Below are positions 1-8,256 of a DNA stretch of 38,135 nt, one piece after another (position 1 is the stretch's first letter; every line of letters begins with the position of its first letter). The notes beneath the pieces were generated by a model. It was not told where the DNA came from and ran no database searches. It was given only the letters and a program-made list of their open reading frames with translations. Position numbers and translations under genes: made by a program. The stretch comes from Anaerolineae bacterium. Its GTDB lineage: Bacteria > Chloroflexota > Anaerolineae > Promineifilales > Promineifilaceae. The stretch spans positions 1 to 38,135 of the forward strand of contig JANQGC010000368.1 of the NCBI GenBank assembly GCA_028277515.1, written 5' to 3'.

Positions 1-2
1 AC

Positions 3-2807
3 ATCGTCAACCGCATGGCTGCTATCCAGGGTGAGGCGGCCGAGGTGCGATTCACATTTTCATTGGAAGAAACCCAATATCGTGTCCAACGCCGCAAACG
101 ATCGAGAAAATCCGGTTCTTTAGAATTGCAAATGTCCTCAGGTGAAGGAAAGTGGAAAACACTCTCAGAAAATAAGATTCGCGAGACCCAGGCAACCGTA
201 GAGCAGCTATTAAAGATGAATTATGATACCTTCACGAACTCCAGCCTTTTGCTGCAAGGCAAAGCCGACGAATTCACAACCCGAACGCCCAATCAGCGCA
301 AAGAAATACTCGCCAACTTGCTGGGTGTAACGGAGTGGGATCGCTACCGGGAAAAAGCCGCCGAAGCGCGAAAAATCGAGCAGGGGAAAATTTCGCTCAT
401 TGACAGCAAGTTGGATGAAATAACAGAAGAGTTGAACGAGGAAACGGATCGCGCCAATGCTTTGCAAGAGGCACGCAAATTCCAGGCTGGAATCGCCGAA
501 AAATTGAGGCTGCAAAATAAGATCCTGGATCAAATGCGTCAAACGGCAAGCGCTGCTGAACAGCAAGAAAAACTGTTAGCTAGCATAAATAGTAATGTCT
601 TGCGAATCCGCAAAAATCTGGCCCAATCGCAGCAAAATTTCCAGAGACGTCAGAAAGAGAGAGAAGCATTAGAGGAAGTGCTTGCTGATGCAAACGCCAT
701 TGAAGAGAAATATGCTTCCTGGCAAGTGGCAGTTCAGGAAGTGCAGCATTGGCTGGAAAAAGCTAACAGTTATCATCGTCTGTTGCAGGAGAAAAAACCA
801 TTTGATCTGCAAGTCGCACAGACGCGCAGCCGCCTTGAGCAGCAGCAAGCACAATTGGAAGAGCAGCATCAACGGGTATCAGAAGCATCCATCCGTCTTC
901 CCCAATTAAAAAAAGATGTTCTTAAAAAAGAATCCCAATTGCAAGACATTAAAAAACAGCTCAATGAGTTGGAAGGATTAGCCGAGGAACTAAATCAAGC
1001 CAGAAATGCGTTTCAAAAGATAATTGCTGACCGGCGCTTGCTTGAGCAAGAACAAAGCCAACTGCTTCAATTGAAAAAAGAAATCGAGATCCTTAAGAAA
1101 AGTAAAGAGAGCGTCATTGAAAATAAAAAAGCCGCTCAAGACCGGTTGGCCATTTTGCAAGCAAGACTCAAGGAATTAGCCGGCCAGGAAAAAAATTATT
1201 ATGAATTAAAAGGGGACCTGGATAACCTCAAATCCCAGCAGCCAATGTTGCGCAAGGAAATGGACAAGCTTAAAACGCGCATCCGTCAGTTGGAAAAAAG
1301 TGAAGGGGAAAGTGAATGCCCTTTGTGCAGCCAGCCCTTAACAGAGGCGCACAGGCAGCAAGTGATTGAGGATTTGAATGAGGACGGCAAAGAGCATGGT
1401 GATAGTTACCGGTCCAACGCTGTGAAGATTCAGGAATTAGATGAAAAAGTGCCTCAACTCAAACAGGATCTGAAAGATAAACCACAGGTTGAGCGGGACT
1501 TGCAAACCCAACAACAGCGATTGGCCCAGGCTGAAGCACGATTAGTGGAAATCGATCAAAAATTAAACAATTGGAATGAAAGTGGAAAAGCCCGATTGTT
1601 AGAGATAGAAGCTAAATTAGCAAATGATTCTGCTTATAAGGATATGGAATTGCGCATCAAAGATTTTGAAACAAAATTGGAGCCAAGAGCGCGATTAATG
1701 AAAGAGCAGGAATCGTTGCAGCCAAAGGTATCAACCACCCATGCCCAGATTGAACAGTTGACCCAACTCATTAGTTCTTGGGAAGATGGGGAAAAAGAAC
1801 AGCTTAACCATGTGACCACCCTTTTGCAGGAAAATTCCTATGCCGTTGAAGCCAGGCATGCTATCGTCAAGATAGAGAAAAAAATTGAGGAAATTGAGTA
1901 TGATGCGACGGCCGAAAAAGCAGCAAAAGAACAGCAGGATGCCCTCACCGGCGCAGAAAATCGCTATCAGCAGCTCCAACAAGCCCAGGCCGCCGTCAAA
2001 CCTTTAAAGGACACCTTAGCCGATTTACAAAAACAAATCGGGGAGCAAGAAGAAGCGCTTAAGGAACAAGAACAGCAAGTTCAGACAGTTCAATCCCAGT
2101 TAGATGCCCTACAGAATAGCATTACCGACCTTCAAAAAATTGAAGATGAGGTCAACAAGCTGCGCGAGGAAGAAATTAAAGCGACACGGCTTGTCGGCCG
2201 AGCAGAGCAAAGATTAGAGGTGCTGGATAACCTTAGAGATTTACGAGAGCAGCTTGAGAAAGATAAAATAACGCTGACACAACGCATTCAACGCTTAAGG
2301 CTGCTGGAAAAATCGTGTGGACGCGAAGGCGTCCAGGCGCTATTGATTGAACATGCTTTGCCGGAAACTGAAGAACGCGCCAACCAACTAATCGATCGCC
2401 TATCCGGCGGAAATATGAACATCTATTTTGAAACCCAACGTCAGCTTAAAACCCGCGATGCGTTGAGCGAGACGTTAGATATACGAATTGCCGATAAGGA
2501 TGGTGAACGCCCCTACGAAAATTATAGTGGAGGGGAGCAATTTCGCGTCAACTTTGCCATTCGTCTGGCCTTGTCCCAACTACTGGCCCAACGTGCCGGC
2601 GCGCGTTTGCAAACTTTGATCATTGACGAAGGGTTCGGCAGCCAGGATCCGCAGGGTCGACAGCGATTGGTTGAAGCTATTAACACGGTCAGTGATGAAT
2701 TCGCCTGTATTTTGGTGATCACTCACGTGGACGAATTGCGAGATACCTTCCCCAGTCGAATTGAAGTCTCAAAAGACCTCGAAGGGTCTAAAATAAAAGT
2801 TGTTTAG
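3..2807 (+). CDS. sbcC: Exonuclease subunit SbcC / Rad50-like ATPase (5' end cut by window)
   Basis: This is an SMC-like ATPase that works with the SbcD/Mre11 nuclease to process DNA ends and hairpins. The frame is open to the left edge, so the N-terminus with the Walker A loop lies outside. Numbering from the first in-window Met (position 15), a Q-loop segment LLLQGKADEF lies at about 78-87. Long Glu/Gln/Leu-rich coiled coils run from about 120 to 790, interrupted by the zinc hook CPLC (C435, C438). The C-terminal lobe carries the ABC signature YSGGEQ (837-842), Walker B LIIDE (D871, E872) and an H-loop ITHVDEL. SbcD would be expected upstream, outside the window. The gene converges on tetR, and a large inverted repeat lies between them. 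The family is clear from the hook and ATPase motifs; SbcC versus archaeal-style Rad50 is only a naming matter. Confidence 0.95.
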   Translation: MVNRMAAIQGEAAEVRFTFSLEETQYRVQRRKRSRKSGSLELQMSSGEGKWKTLSENKIRETQATVEQLLKMNYDTFTNSSLLLQGKADEFTTRTPNQRKEILANLLGVTEWDRYREKAAEARKIEQGKISLIDSKLDEITEELNEETDRANALQEARKFQAGIAEKLRLQNKILDQMRQTASAAEQQEKLLASINSNVLRIRKNLAQSQQNFQRRQKEREALEEVLADANAIEEKYASWQVAVQEVQHWLEKANSYHRLLQEKKPFDLQVAQTRSRLEQQQAQLEEQHQRVSEASIRLPQLKKDVLKKESQLQDIKKQLNELEGLAEELNQARNAFQKIIADRRLLEQEQSQLLQLKKEIEILKKSKESVIENKKAAQDRLAILQARLKELAGQEKNYYELKGDLDNLKSQQPMLRKEMDKLKTRIRQLEKSEGESECPLCSQPLTEAHRQQVIEDLNEDGKEHGDSYRSNAVKIQELDEKVPQLKQDLKDKPQVERDLQTQQQRLAQAEARLVEIDQKLNNWNESGKARLLEIEAKLANDSAYKDMELRIKDFETKLEPRARLMKEQESLQPKVSTTHAQIEQLTQLISSWEDGEKEQLNHVTTLLQENSYAVEARHAIVKIEKKIEEIEYDATAEKAAKEQQDALTGAENRYQQLQQAQAAVKPLKDTLADLQKQIGEQEEALKEQEQQVQTVQSQLDALQNSITDLQKIEDEVNKLREEEIKATRLVGRAEQRLEVLDNLRDLREQLEKDKITLTQRIQRLRLLEKSCGREGVQALLIEHALPETEERANQLIDRLSGGNMNIYFETQRQLKTRDALSETLDIRIADKDGERPYENYSGGEQFRVNFAIRLALSQLLAQRAGARLQTLIIDEGFGSQDPQGRQRLVEAINTVSDEFACILVITHVDELRDTFPSRIEVSKDLEGSKIKVV

Positions 2808-2818
2808 ATTCTTGACAA

Positions 2819-2876
2819 GTGGCAGTCACTTTATTACCTGTATTGCCATTCAAATAATGATCAAAGTGACTGTCAC
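2819..2876. repeat. Inverted repeat between convergent sbcC and tetR
   Basis: Arms GTGGCAGTCACTTT (2819-2832) and AAAGTGACTGTCAC (2863-2876) pair over 14 positions, 13 Watson-Crick and one G-U in RNA, around a 30-nt loop. Each arm also contains a small near-palindrome of its own (AGTGGCAGTCACT at 2818-2830 and AGTGACTGTCACA at 2865-2877), centres 47 bp apart. It could act as a bidirectional transcription end signal for the two convergent genes, although no clear U-tract follows, or as a double operator for a TetR-type dimer. Which one is not decidable here. Confidence 0.45.
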
Positions 2877-2899
2877 ATTACTTTAAGTTGTGGCTTCAA

Positions 2900-3532
2900 T
2901 TAAGAAGTCGTAGCTGGCTGTTCATAGTAAGCGGCCGCTCTCATGACAAAACGGGCCATATCTTCAACGACTTGGCCAGCCTCCTGGTCCGCTTGCGGAT
3001 GCATTAACAAACTCAATATGACCTGGTTTAACGCCCCAGTCAACGCTTCTGCTGTACGGCGCTCATTTTGCGGCATCACCTGGTTCTTCTTGAGCGCCTC
3101 TTGCAGCGGTCGCTGCCAGGTCCGCACCATTTTTTCTTGAAAGGCTGCATATTTTTCAGCCAATGACGGCACAGCCCCGACACCGGACAACAGCAGAAGT
3201 TGCACGGCCGACGGCTCATAAACCGCGATACTAACATAGGATTGAATAGCAGCACGAATTTGTTGGGGAAAGGAACTGCGGCTGTTAATCGCCTGTTGCA
3301 ACGTTTGCAGCAAGAAATCCCCGGTTTCTTCGTAGAGATGGATGAATAATGTTTCCTTGTCCGGGAAATAAAAATAAAATGTACCGATAGCTACATCAGC
3401 TTCATTCACAATATCCCGGATAGTGGCGGCCTGGTATCCCTTTTCCGCAAAGATTCGCACCGCCGACTGCATCATCGCCGTGCGTTTGGCATCTTTTTTC
3501 TGTCGCGTCTTTTCACTGCTTCGGTAAGACAT
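2900..3532 (-). CDS. TetR/AcrR family transcriptional regulator
   Basis: This 210-residue protein has a standard TetR N-terminal DNA-binding domain: a helix at about 18-32 (AMMQSAVRIFAEKGY) and a helix-turn-helix at about 36-57 ending in the family-typical GTFYFYFPDKETLF. The rest is an all-helical ligand/dimer domain without recognisable specificity. The ATG at 3532 is preceded by an AAGGAT ribosome site. The gene is divergent from the MocR-type regulator, with only 37 bp between the start codons, so the two could share a control region. No efflux pump or enzyme target lies next to it. The ligand and regulon are unknown. The palindromes at 2818-2877 lie beyond its 3' end and might be bound by it, but that is a guess. 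Confidence 0.9.
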   Translation of the reverse strand: MSYRSSEKTRQKKDAKRTAMMQSAVRIFAEKGYQAATIRDIVNEADVAIGTFYFYFPDKETLFIHLYEETGDFLLQTLQQAINSRSSFPQQIRAAIQSYVSIAVYEPSAVQLLLLSGVGAVPSLAEKYAAFQEKMVRTWQRPLQEALKKNQVMPQNERRTAEALTGALNQVILSLLMHPQADQEAGQVVEDMARFVMRAAAYYEQPATTS

Positions 3533-3569
3533 ATCCTTATTGTAGGCGAGTTTTTAATAACCTGCACAC

Positions 3570-5042
3570 ATGTTGGATAACAAATTTATGAACTCACAAC
3601 AAATGCTAAATTCCATTCAATTGGATAAAAATGACCCGCAGCCCCTTTTCCAACAAATCTATTTCCAAATAAGGGAAAAGATTCTAACAGGCGCCTACGC
3701 TTCCGGAGATAAATTACCCTCCAGCCGCAAGCTGGCCGCCCATCTCCAAGTCGGCCGAATCACGGTGATCCAGGCATACGACCAACTACAAGACGAAGGT
3801 TTTATCAAATCGCGCGAAGGCTCAGGAAACTTTGTTGCCCAACATATTTCATTTTCTAATCTCAATCAAAAAGAGTTTGATTATTCGCCAAAGCTTTCTC
3901 CTTGGGGGCAACGTGTCTTATCTCAAACTCCCATGAACAAACGCGAAAATTTGCGCCTGGAGATCGATTTTGGATTCGGCCGTTCATTCTCCCATATTTT
4001 CCCATACGACATTTGGCGACGTCTGCTGGCCCGTTATTTAAGTACTGACGATATCATGTTATCCCGTTACGGCTCCACGGCCGGTTTTTCACCTCTCCGC
4101 GAAGCGATAGCCGGCTATTTGGACCGCCAGCGAGGCGTTCGCTGCCAGGCGAACCAGGTCGTCATTGTCAGCGGTGCCCAACAGGCGCTTGATATTTTAG
4201 CCAGATTGCTGCTCGAACCAGGTGATGAAATCATCGTCGAAACACCAGGATACTATGATGCTTACCGGTTGTTCGAGACGCACGGTGCCAATTTAATACC
4301 ATTGGCCGTTGATGAAAATGGGCTGCCGGTTGAAAACATTCCCACTACTTGCTGCGCACGATTGGCCTTTGTGACACCTTCACATCAATTCCCTAGAGGA
4401 GGCACGCTCTCCTTGCCGCGCCGCCTGGCACTGTTGACCTGGGCACGGGAAAACGGCGCCTTGATCATCGAAGACGATTATGACAGCGAACTACGGTATG
4501 AAGGGCGGCCCCTGGCCTCCCTACAGGGATTGGACAACAGCAGACATGTCATATATCTAGGAAACTTTTCCAAGGTCCTGTTTCCTGGTTTGAGATTGGG
4601 ATACCTTGTCCTACCACACACTCTGACCAAATCCTTCATCCGTGCTAAAGGACTTGTTGATCGCGGAGCGCCAACTTTAACCCAGGCTGCCGTGGCTGAC
4701 TTCATTGCCGAGGGGCATTTTGAGCGCCATCTGCGCCACTTACGCAAAGCGTACAAGGAGCGCCGAAAAGCCCTGGTTATGTCCTTGCAAACCCATATGC
4801 CCAACCGGGTCAACTATTCATCGGTAGCCGCCGGGTTGCATGTCATGCTGTATTTAAAGGCCGGATGTGATGAAACGGAAATCGTTCACCAGGCGGCATC
4901 AGTCGGTGTAGGTGTATATCCGGGCGCACCATACCATCTGCAAACACCCGCCCCACCCTCAATTTTGTTAGGCTTCAGTGGATTAGATACGAACCAGATC
5001 AAAGAAGGGGTAAAAAGATTGGCAAGCATAATTCCAACATAA
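3570..5042 (+). CDS. MocR/PdxR-type GntR regulator with aminotransferase domain
   Basis: This 490-residue protein fuses an N-terminal GntR winged helix (about 20-90; PLFQQIYFQIREKILTGAY, LPSSRKLAAHLQVGRITV) to a class I aminotransferase-like domain (about 130-490). The PLP lysine is K335 in GNFSKVLFPGLRLG, and the cofactor-binding acidic stretch is IIEDDYDSE (299-307). Length and order match MocR proteins, some of which (PdxR, GabR) sense PLP or amino acids. No pdxST or gab genes are adjacent, so the target is unknown. The first ATG (3570) lacks a clear ribosome site. ATG 3588 (MNSQQ) follows GGATAA and is a realistic alternative. It is divergent from tetR, and its stop lies 14 bp from the stop of the convergent Nudix gene, with no evident terminator between them. 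Confidence 0.92.
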   Translation: MLDNKFMNSQQMLNSIQLDKNDPQPLFQQIYFQIREKILTGAYASGDKLPSSRKLAAHLQVGRITVIQAYDQLQDEGFIKSREGSGNFVAQHISFSNLNQKEFDYSPKLSPWGQRVLSQTPMNKRENLRLEIDFGFGRSFSHIFPYDIWRRLLARYLSTDDIMLSRYGSTAGFSPLREAIAGYLDRQRGVRCQANQVVIVSGAQQALDILARLLLEPGDEIIVETPGYYDAYRLFETHGANLIPLAVDENGLPVENIPTTCCARLAFVTPSHQFPRGGTLSLPRRLALLTWARENGALIIEDDYDSELRYEGRPLASLQGLDNSRHVIYLGNFSKVLFPGLRLGYLVLPHTLTKSFIRAKGLVDRGAPTLTQAAVADFIAEGHFERHLRHLRKAYKERRKALVMSLQTHMPNRVNYSSVAAGLHVMLYLKAGCDETEIVHQAASVGVGVYPGAPYHLQTPAPPSILLGFSGLDTNQIKEGVKRLASIIPT

Positions 5043-5056
5043 TCAAGGCAATAATA

Positions 5057-5542
5057 TTAAAATGACTCCACTAACTTCTGTTCTTCCAAATAGAGCGTTT
5101 CCTGCCCACTTAGCACATTAAGGCAGAGGCGAACCCGGCGGCGCAATTTTTTGTTCAATAATTTCAATCCTTTCTCAGGTGGCAGGAGGCGATACTCACT
5201 TAATTCATTCGGCGGCAGCTCAATAGCGGCAATCATCTCCTCCGTCAAGGTTGGTCCCAGGAAAATGAACTGTAAGCTCTCTGTACGTTTATCCGTCTCC
5301 CCAGTGTAATCTACGGCCAACAATCGCACCAGATCGCATGCCAGGCCAAGCTCTTCAAAAATCTCCCGCTTCGCTGCCTCTCTTGGTGATTCGTTGGCCT
5401 CGACCACTCCCCCAGGAATTTCCCATGTTTTTTTGTAAGTAGGATTAACCACAAGTAGATTTTGATCTTTGTCAAAAAAAAGGCAGCCCGCTGATATTCT
5501 TTTCTTGGGTAAGGTTTGCTGGTAAGCTTTTTTATCCATCAT
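5057..5542 (-). CDS. Nudix hydrolase
   Basis: This is a 161-residue pyrophosphohydrolase-type protein. It has a complete Nudix box at about 45-67 (G-x5-E-x7-REIFEELGL, with G45, E51, R59, E60, E63, E64), the motif that coordinates Mg2+ for cleavage of nucleoside-diphosphate-linked substrates. The substrate cannot be read from the sequence. The frame stays open upstream into mmuM, but a longer protein would have an unlikely N-terminus. The ATG at 5542 overlaps the mmuM stop as TGATG and has GGAAGAA upstream, so translation is probably coupled; a second ATG follows directly at 5539. It is the third gene of the acetyltransferase - mmuM - Nudix operon. Confidence 0.9.
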   Translation of the reverse strand: MMDKKAYQQTLPKKRISAGCLFFDKDQNLLVVNPTYKKTWEIPGGVVEANESPREAAKREIFEELGLACDLVRLLAVDYTGETDKRTESLQFIFLGPTLTEEMIAAIELPPNELSEYRLLPPEKGLKLLNKKLRRRVRLCLNVLSGQETLYLEEQKLVESF

Positions 5543-6492
5543 CACAATTTCTTCCAGGGAAAACGATCTCGAATTTGCCGGATATGTTGGGGAGTTGTGC
5601 GGCAACAGCCGCCGATGGCTCCTGCCCCTAATTTTCGCCACTCCCGACTGAAAGTACCAAATTCTGAGGGGACAGATTCCCCACGCCACCGATGGGTTTG
5701 CACATCGTATCTTTCACCGGAATTTGGGTAAACAATGATCGGCTGATCCACAGCCGACCGCAATTCCCTTATCAAGCTGGGAATATATTGCGGAGGGGTA
5801 CAGTTTACCCCTATGGCGGCAGCATGCTTCAATTTTGCAAGAGCTGCTGCGGTCGGTTGTAGAAGGGAGCCATCATTGATATGCTTTCCATCTCGGCAAG
5901 CGAAGCTAAACCAGGCATAACGCCCTGGCGTCTCTTTCAGCAATTGAGCTAAAGCATGAGCTTCTCTGCGCACAGGAATTGTCTCACAAGCGAGGATGTC
6001 TGCTTCGGTGCCGGATAATAAATGCCAGCGATCACGATGGAATTCAATTAGTTCTTCCAAGTCTTTATCGTAAATGCCCGTATACTCCGACCCATCAGCC
6101 AGGTAGGCTGCATAAGGTCCCACGCTGGCGGCAACCAAAGGTCGCAGGCGAAATCGTTTGTTCCTTTCTGAAAGGGAATCCCAATATGTATCCCTTTCTT
6201 CCACAGCAATTTCGACGGCAAGCCGGATGAGCCGTTTGGCTTCCTTCAGACTTAATCCTTTGGCCATAAAACCAGGAATCGTCGCTTGATAACTGGCTGA
6301 AATGATGCAGTCAGCGCCGGACCATAGATATTCGGCGTGAACTTGACGAATGATTTGTGGGTCATCCAGCAGCAGGCGTGCTGACCATAAATCATCGCTT
6401 AAATCACAGCCATGTGCTTCTAATTGGGTCGCCAACCCTCCATCTAGAATAAACGCTCCATATCGATCAATAAATGATTTAATTGGATTCAT
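5542..6492 (-). CDS. mmuM: Homocysteine S-methyltransferase
   Basis: This 316-residue TIM-barrel enzyme would transfer a methyl group from S-methylmethionine (or S-adenosylmethionine) to homocysteine, forming methionine in the cytoplasm. Diagnostic features are the N-terminal FILDGGLATQLE (about 14-25) and the three zinc/thiol cysteines C231 (GVNCTPP) and C296-C297 (GGCCRTTPQHI). The length matches MmuM. The ATG at 6492 follows AGGAT with good spacing and lies 8 nt after the acetyltransferase stop. Its stop overlaps the Nudix start. No S-methylmethionine permease (mmuP) is present. Vitamin B12-dependent MetH is excluded because the protein has only this one domain. Confidence 0.92.
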   Translation of the reverse strand: MNPIKSFIDRYGAFILDGGLATQLEAHGCDLSDDLWSARLLLDDPQIIRQVHAEYLWSGADCIISASYQATIPGFMAKGLSLKEAKRLIRLAVEIAVEERDTYWDSLSERNKRFRLRPLVAASVGPYAAYLADGSEYTGIYDKDLEELIEFHRDRWHLLSGTEADILACETIPVRREAHALAQLLKETPGRYAWFSFACRDGKHINDGSLLQPTAAALAKLKHAAAIGVNCTPPQYIPSLIRELRSAVDQPIIVYPNSGERYDVQTHRWRGESVPSEFGTFSREWRKLGAGAIGGCCRTTPQHIRQIRDRFPWKKL

Positions 6493-6500
6493 AATGCATC

Positions 6501-7874
6501 CTAATCTAGCGGGCTAATATCAGATTGGAGACGAGGGAATAAAGTGTCTATTAAAAGGGCCGTTTCATCTTTAAGTGCGTAACAATCAGCAAATGCGTAA
6601 TCAAGCTCCTGGAAAGAACGATAGCCAAAAAGTAACTGTAAAAATGTTAAACCCGGGAATAACACATCGGCATCTTCCCAATTTTTAGGATTGTAGCTGT
6701 CTACAGATTGTAATTTTCCGCCCTCAAATCTCAAGCACATGGTATTTTGATAGAAGTTAATCCGTAGCATTCCACTGTATCCGGCGAATACACCGTTAGC
6801 CAATCTCTCCTCCAGCACAGGTGATACGAATCGCATAAATTGATATAAATCCGGGACACGTATATACCAGGCATAGGGTTTACTCTTTTTTCCTAATTTA
6901 TCATCTAATGCCCGGTATATGGGATGCGATTCTCCCAGGTTAAAATGAATATTTGTAATGGGTTTCTCTCGATTTGGGTTGAGTTGGATGGCCTGATTCC
7001 TTAACCAGTTGACTAAAAAAAGGCCGATTTCACGCCAGGATTCCCCTTCTTGAACGCCAACCTCGCGAATGGTATAATCTGTTCCCCACTGGCGAATTTC
7101 CGCGTAAGCAACAATTTTGTTGGCCGAATTTTCAATCACATGGCACTGTAATGTCGCCGGCGTATCTTCGTTGGCCACCTCCAGGCAATATTTCCATATT
7201 TCATGATCTCGCTTACAAACGATCAAACTTTCCCTGCAATGCTTGGTGTATAATTGGTTGAGAATAGGAATATCACTCTCAGCAGCTTTCCGAATTTGGA
7301 AATCTTTCTCGTCGGCTGTTTTTTTATCCTCTGACCAATCCCAAAAAAGCTTGCGTCCTCCTCCCAGGTTAACCGTCATTTCATAACCAAATTGCCTGTA
7401 ATACCAGGGGATGCCCGTGATCGCTTGAATGAGTTCTCCTTTACTTTGGCTGAGAGCATGGATGACGGCCATTTGCTCTCGAACCAGTCCTCGCCGTCGA
7501 TAAGCCGGATCAGTTCCAACCAACTCTATACGGCCGACACCAAATGGCATACCCGCAAATGTCCAAGTTTGGGATATAAGGTTCAAGCTGGAGACAATTT
7601 TGCCATCCTGGTTACGATCAACAACAACTGTAAAATCAGAGGCATTGGTTGTTGGATGATGACCAACCATCAAATCACGCGTCCATTCCCCTAACCACAA
7701 TAACGGCTTTTTCGGATCAGGACTGTGGATATTAACATTAAATGCTGCCAACGCATCCACATCACTTTTATCAGCCCAACGCAAGTATAAACCGTCTTCT
7801 AAATCTAACGGCAGATTTTGCCTTTTATCAGTTTTGCGTTTCATTTGAAGTTCCACCATTGTTCGTTGATCCAT
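6501..7874 (-). CDS. Large GNAT-family N-acetyltransferase (Eis-like architecture)
   Basis: This 457-residue protein carries a GNAT acetyl-CoA loop at about 118-131 (LVGTDPAYRRRGLV, matching the R/Q-x-x-G-x-G/A pattern) in its first domain. A second GNAT-like half (about 190-340) and a C-terminal domain (about 360-450) resembling a sterol-carrier fold in length and position follow, as in Eis-type enzymes; this parallel is inferred from layout, not proved. The acceptor is unknown. Start choice is uncertain. ATG 7874 has no ribosome site, and ATG 7844 (residue 11) follows GGTGGA with good spacing. It heads the mmuM - Nudix operon. Its function may be small-molecule or aminoglycoside-like acetylation, but nothing in the sequence settles that. 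Confidence 0.82.
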   Translation of the reverse strand: MDQRTMVELQMKRKTDKRQNLPLDLEDGLYLRWADKSDVDALAAFNVNIHSPDPKKPLLWLGEWTRDLMVGHHPTTNASDFTVVVDRNQDGKIVSSLNLISQTWTFAGMPFGVGRIELVGTDPAYRRRGLVREQMAVIHALSQSKGELIQAITGIPWYYRQFGYEMTVNLGGGRKLFWDWSEDKKTADEKDFQIRKAAESDIPILNQLYTKHCRESLIVCKRDHEIWKYCLEVANEDTPATLQCHVIENSANKIVAYAEIRQWGTDYTIREVGVQEGESWREIGLFLVNWLRNQAIQLNPNREKPITNIHFNLGESHPIYRALDDKLGKKSKPYAWYIRVPDLYQFMRFVSPVLEERLANGVFAGYSGMLRINFYQNTMCLRFEGGKLQSVDSYNPKNWEDADVLFPGLTFLQLLFGYRSFQELDYAFADCYALKDETALLIDTLFPRLQSDISPLD

Positions 7875-7929
7875 TGAAAATATACAGGTATTTTGTTATT
7901 GTTTTGCTATCCCTCAGTCAAAGGAATTA

Positions 7930-7957
7930 TTTATATCAAAAATAAATTGTTAAACAA
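7930..7957 (-). promoter_or_regulatory. Candidate sigma-70 promoter for the acetyltransferase operon
   Basis: Read on the minus strand, TTGTTT (7957-7952) and TATAAA (7935-7930) are separated by 16 bp, 56 nt before the ATG at 7874. The surrounding 7875-8105 intergenic region is AT-rich and divergent, and must also drive the plus-strand genes starting at 8106, for which I see only a possible minus-10 TATACT at 8059-8064 with no convincing minus-35. Confidence 0.4.
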
Positions 7958-8105
7958 AAATGAGGGAAGCAGTCTGAAAATAAGATTTAAGTTTGAAATC
8001 ATTAATCCTGCTTGACGACAGCCATTTTGTGTGGAAGATTTATCATTGTTATCACATCTATACTGATGAAAGGAAAATTTTTTAGTATATCCAAAAGGAA
8101 ATCAT

Positions 8106-8249
8106 ATGTTAGCTTATATCGCATCTTATTGGTTTGTTACATTGCCTAGCGTGCTGACTGGTTTATTCTTAATGAGAGTTTATACCAAGGCGCGTGCAGA
8201 AAAAGAGTCTAAGAAACGCGTTCCGGTTAGCATAAGAAAACGGAGATAG
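8106..8249 (+). CDS. Small membrane protein, 47 residues, unknown function
   Basis: A short open frame starts at ATG 8106, with AAGGAA five bases upstream, and ends at TAG 8247-8249. It begins MLAYIASYWFVTLP. Residues about 3-25 form one hydrophobic membrane segment (aromatic and Leu/Val-rich), followed by a strongly basic tail (TKARAEKESKKRVPV, then IRKRR), so the C-terminus should lie in the cytoplasm. It stops 7 nt before the zinc metallopeptidase, whose ribosome site (GGAGA) lies inside the end of this frame, so the two are very probably co-transcribed. I recognise no family. The good ribosome site, membrane/basic layout and tight spacing argue for a real gene rather than noise. Confidence 0.65.
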   Translation: MLAYIASYWFVTLPSVLTGLFLMRVYTKARAEKESKKRVPVSIRKRR

Positions 8250-8256
8250 ATTTTAC

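Noticed and set aside
5543..5689. Longer N-terminus for the Nudix protein
   Set aside because: It would be read out of frame through the end of mmuM; the ATG at 5542 has its own ribosome site and the family starts there.
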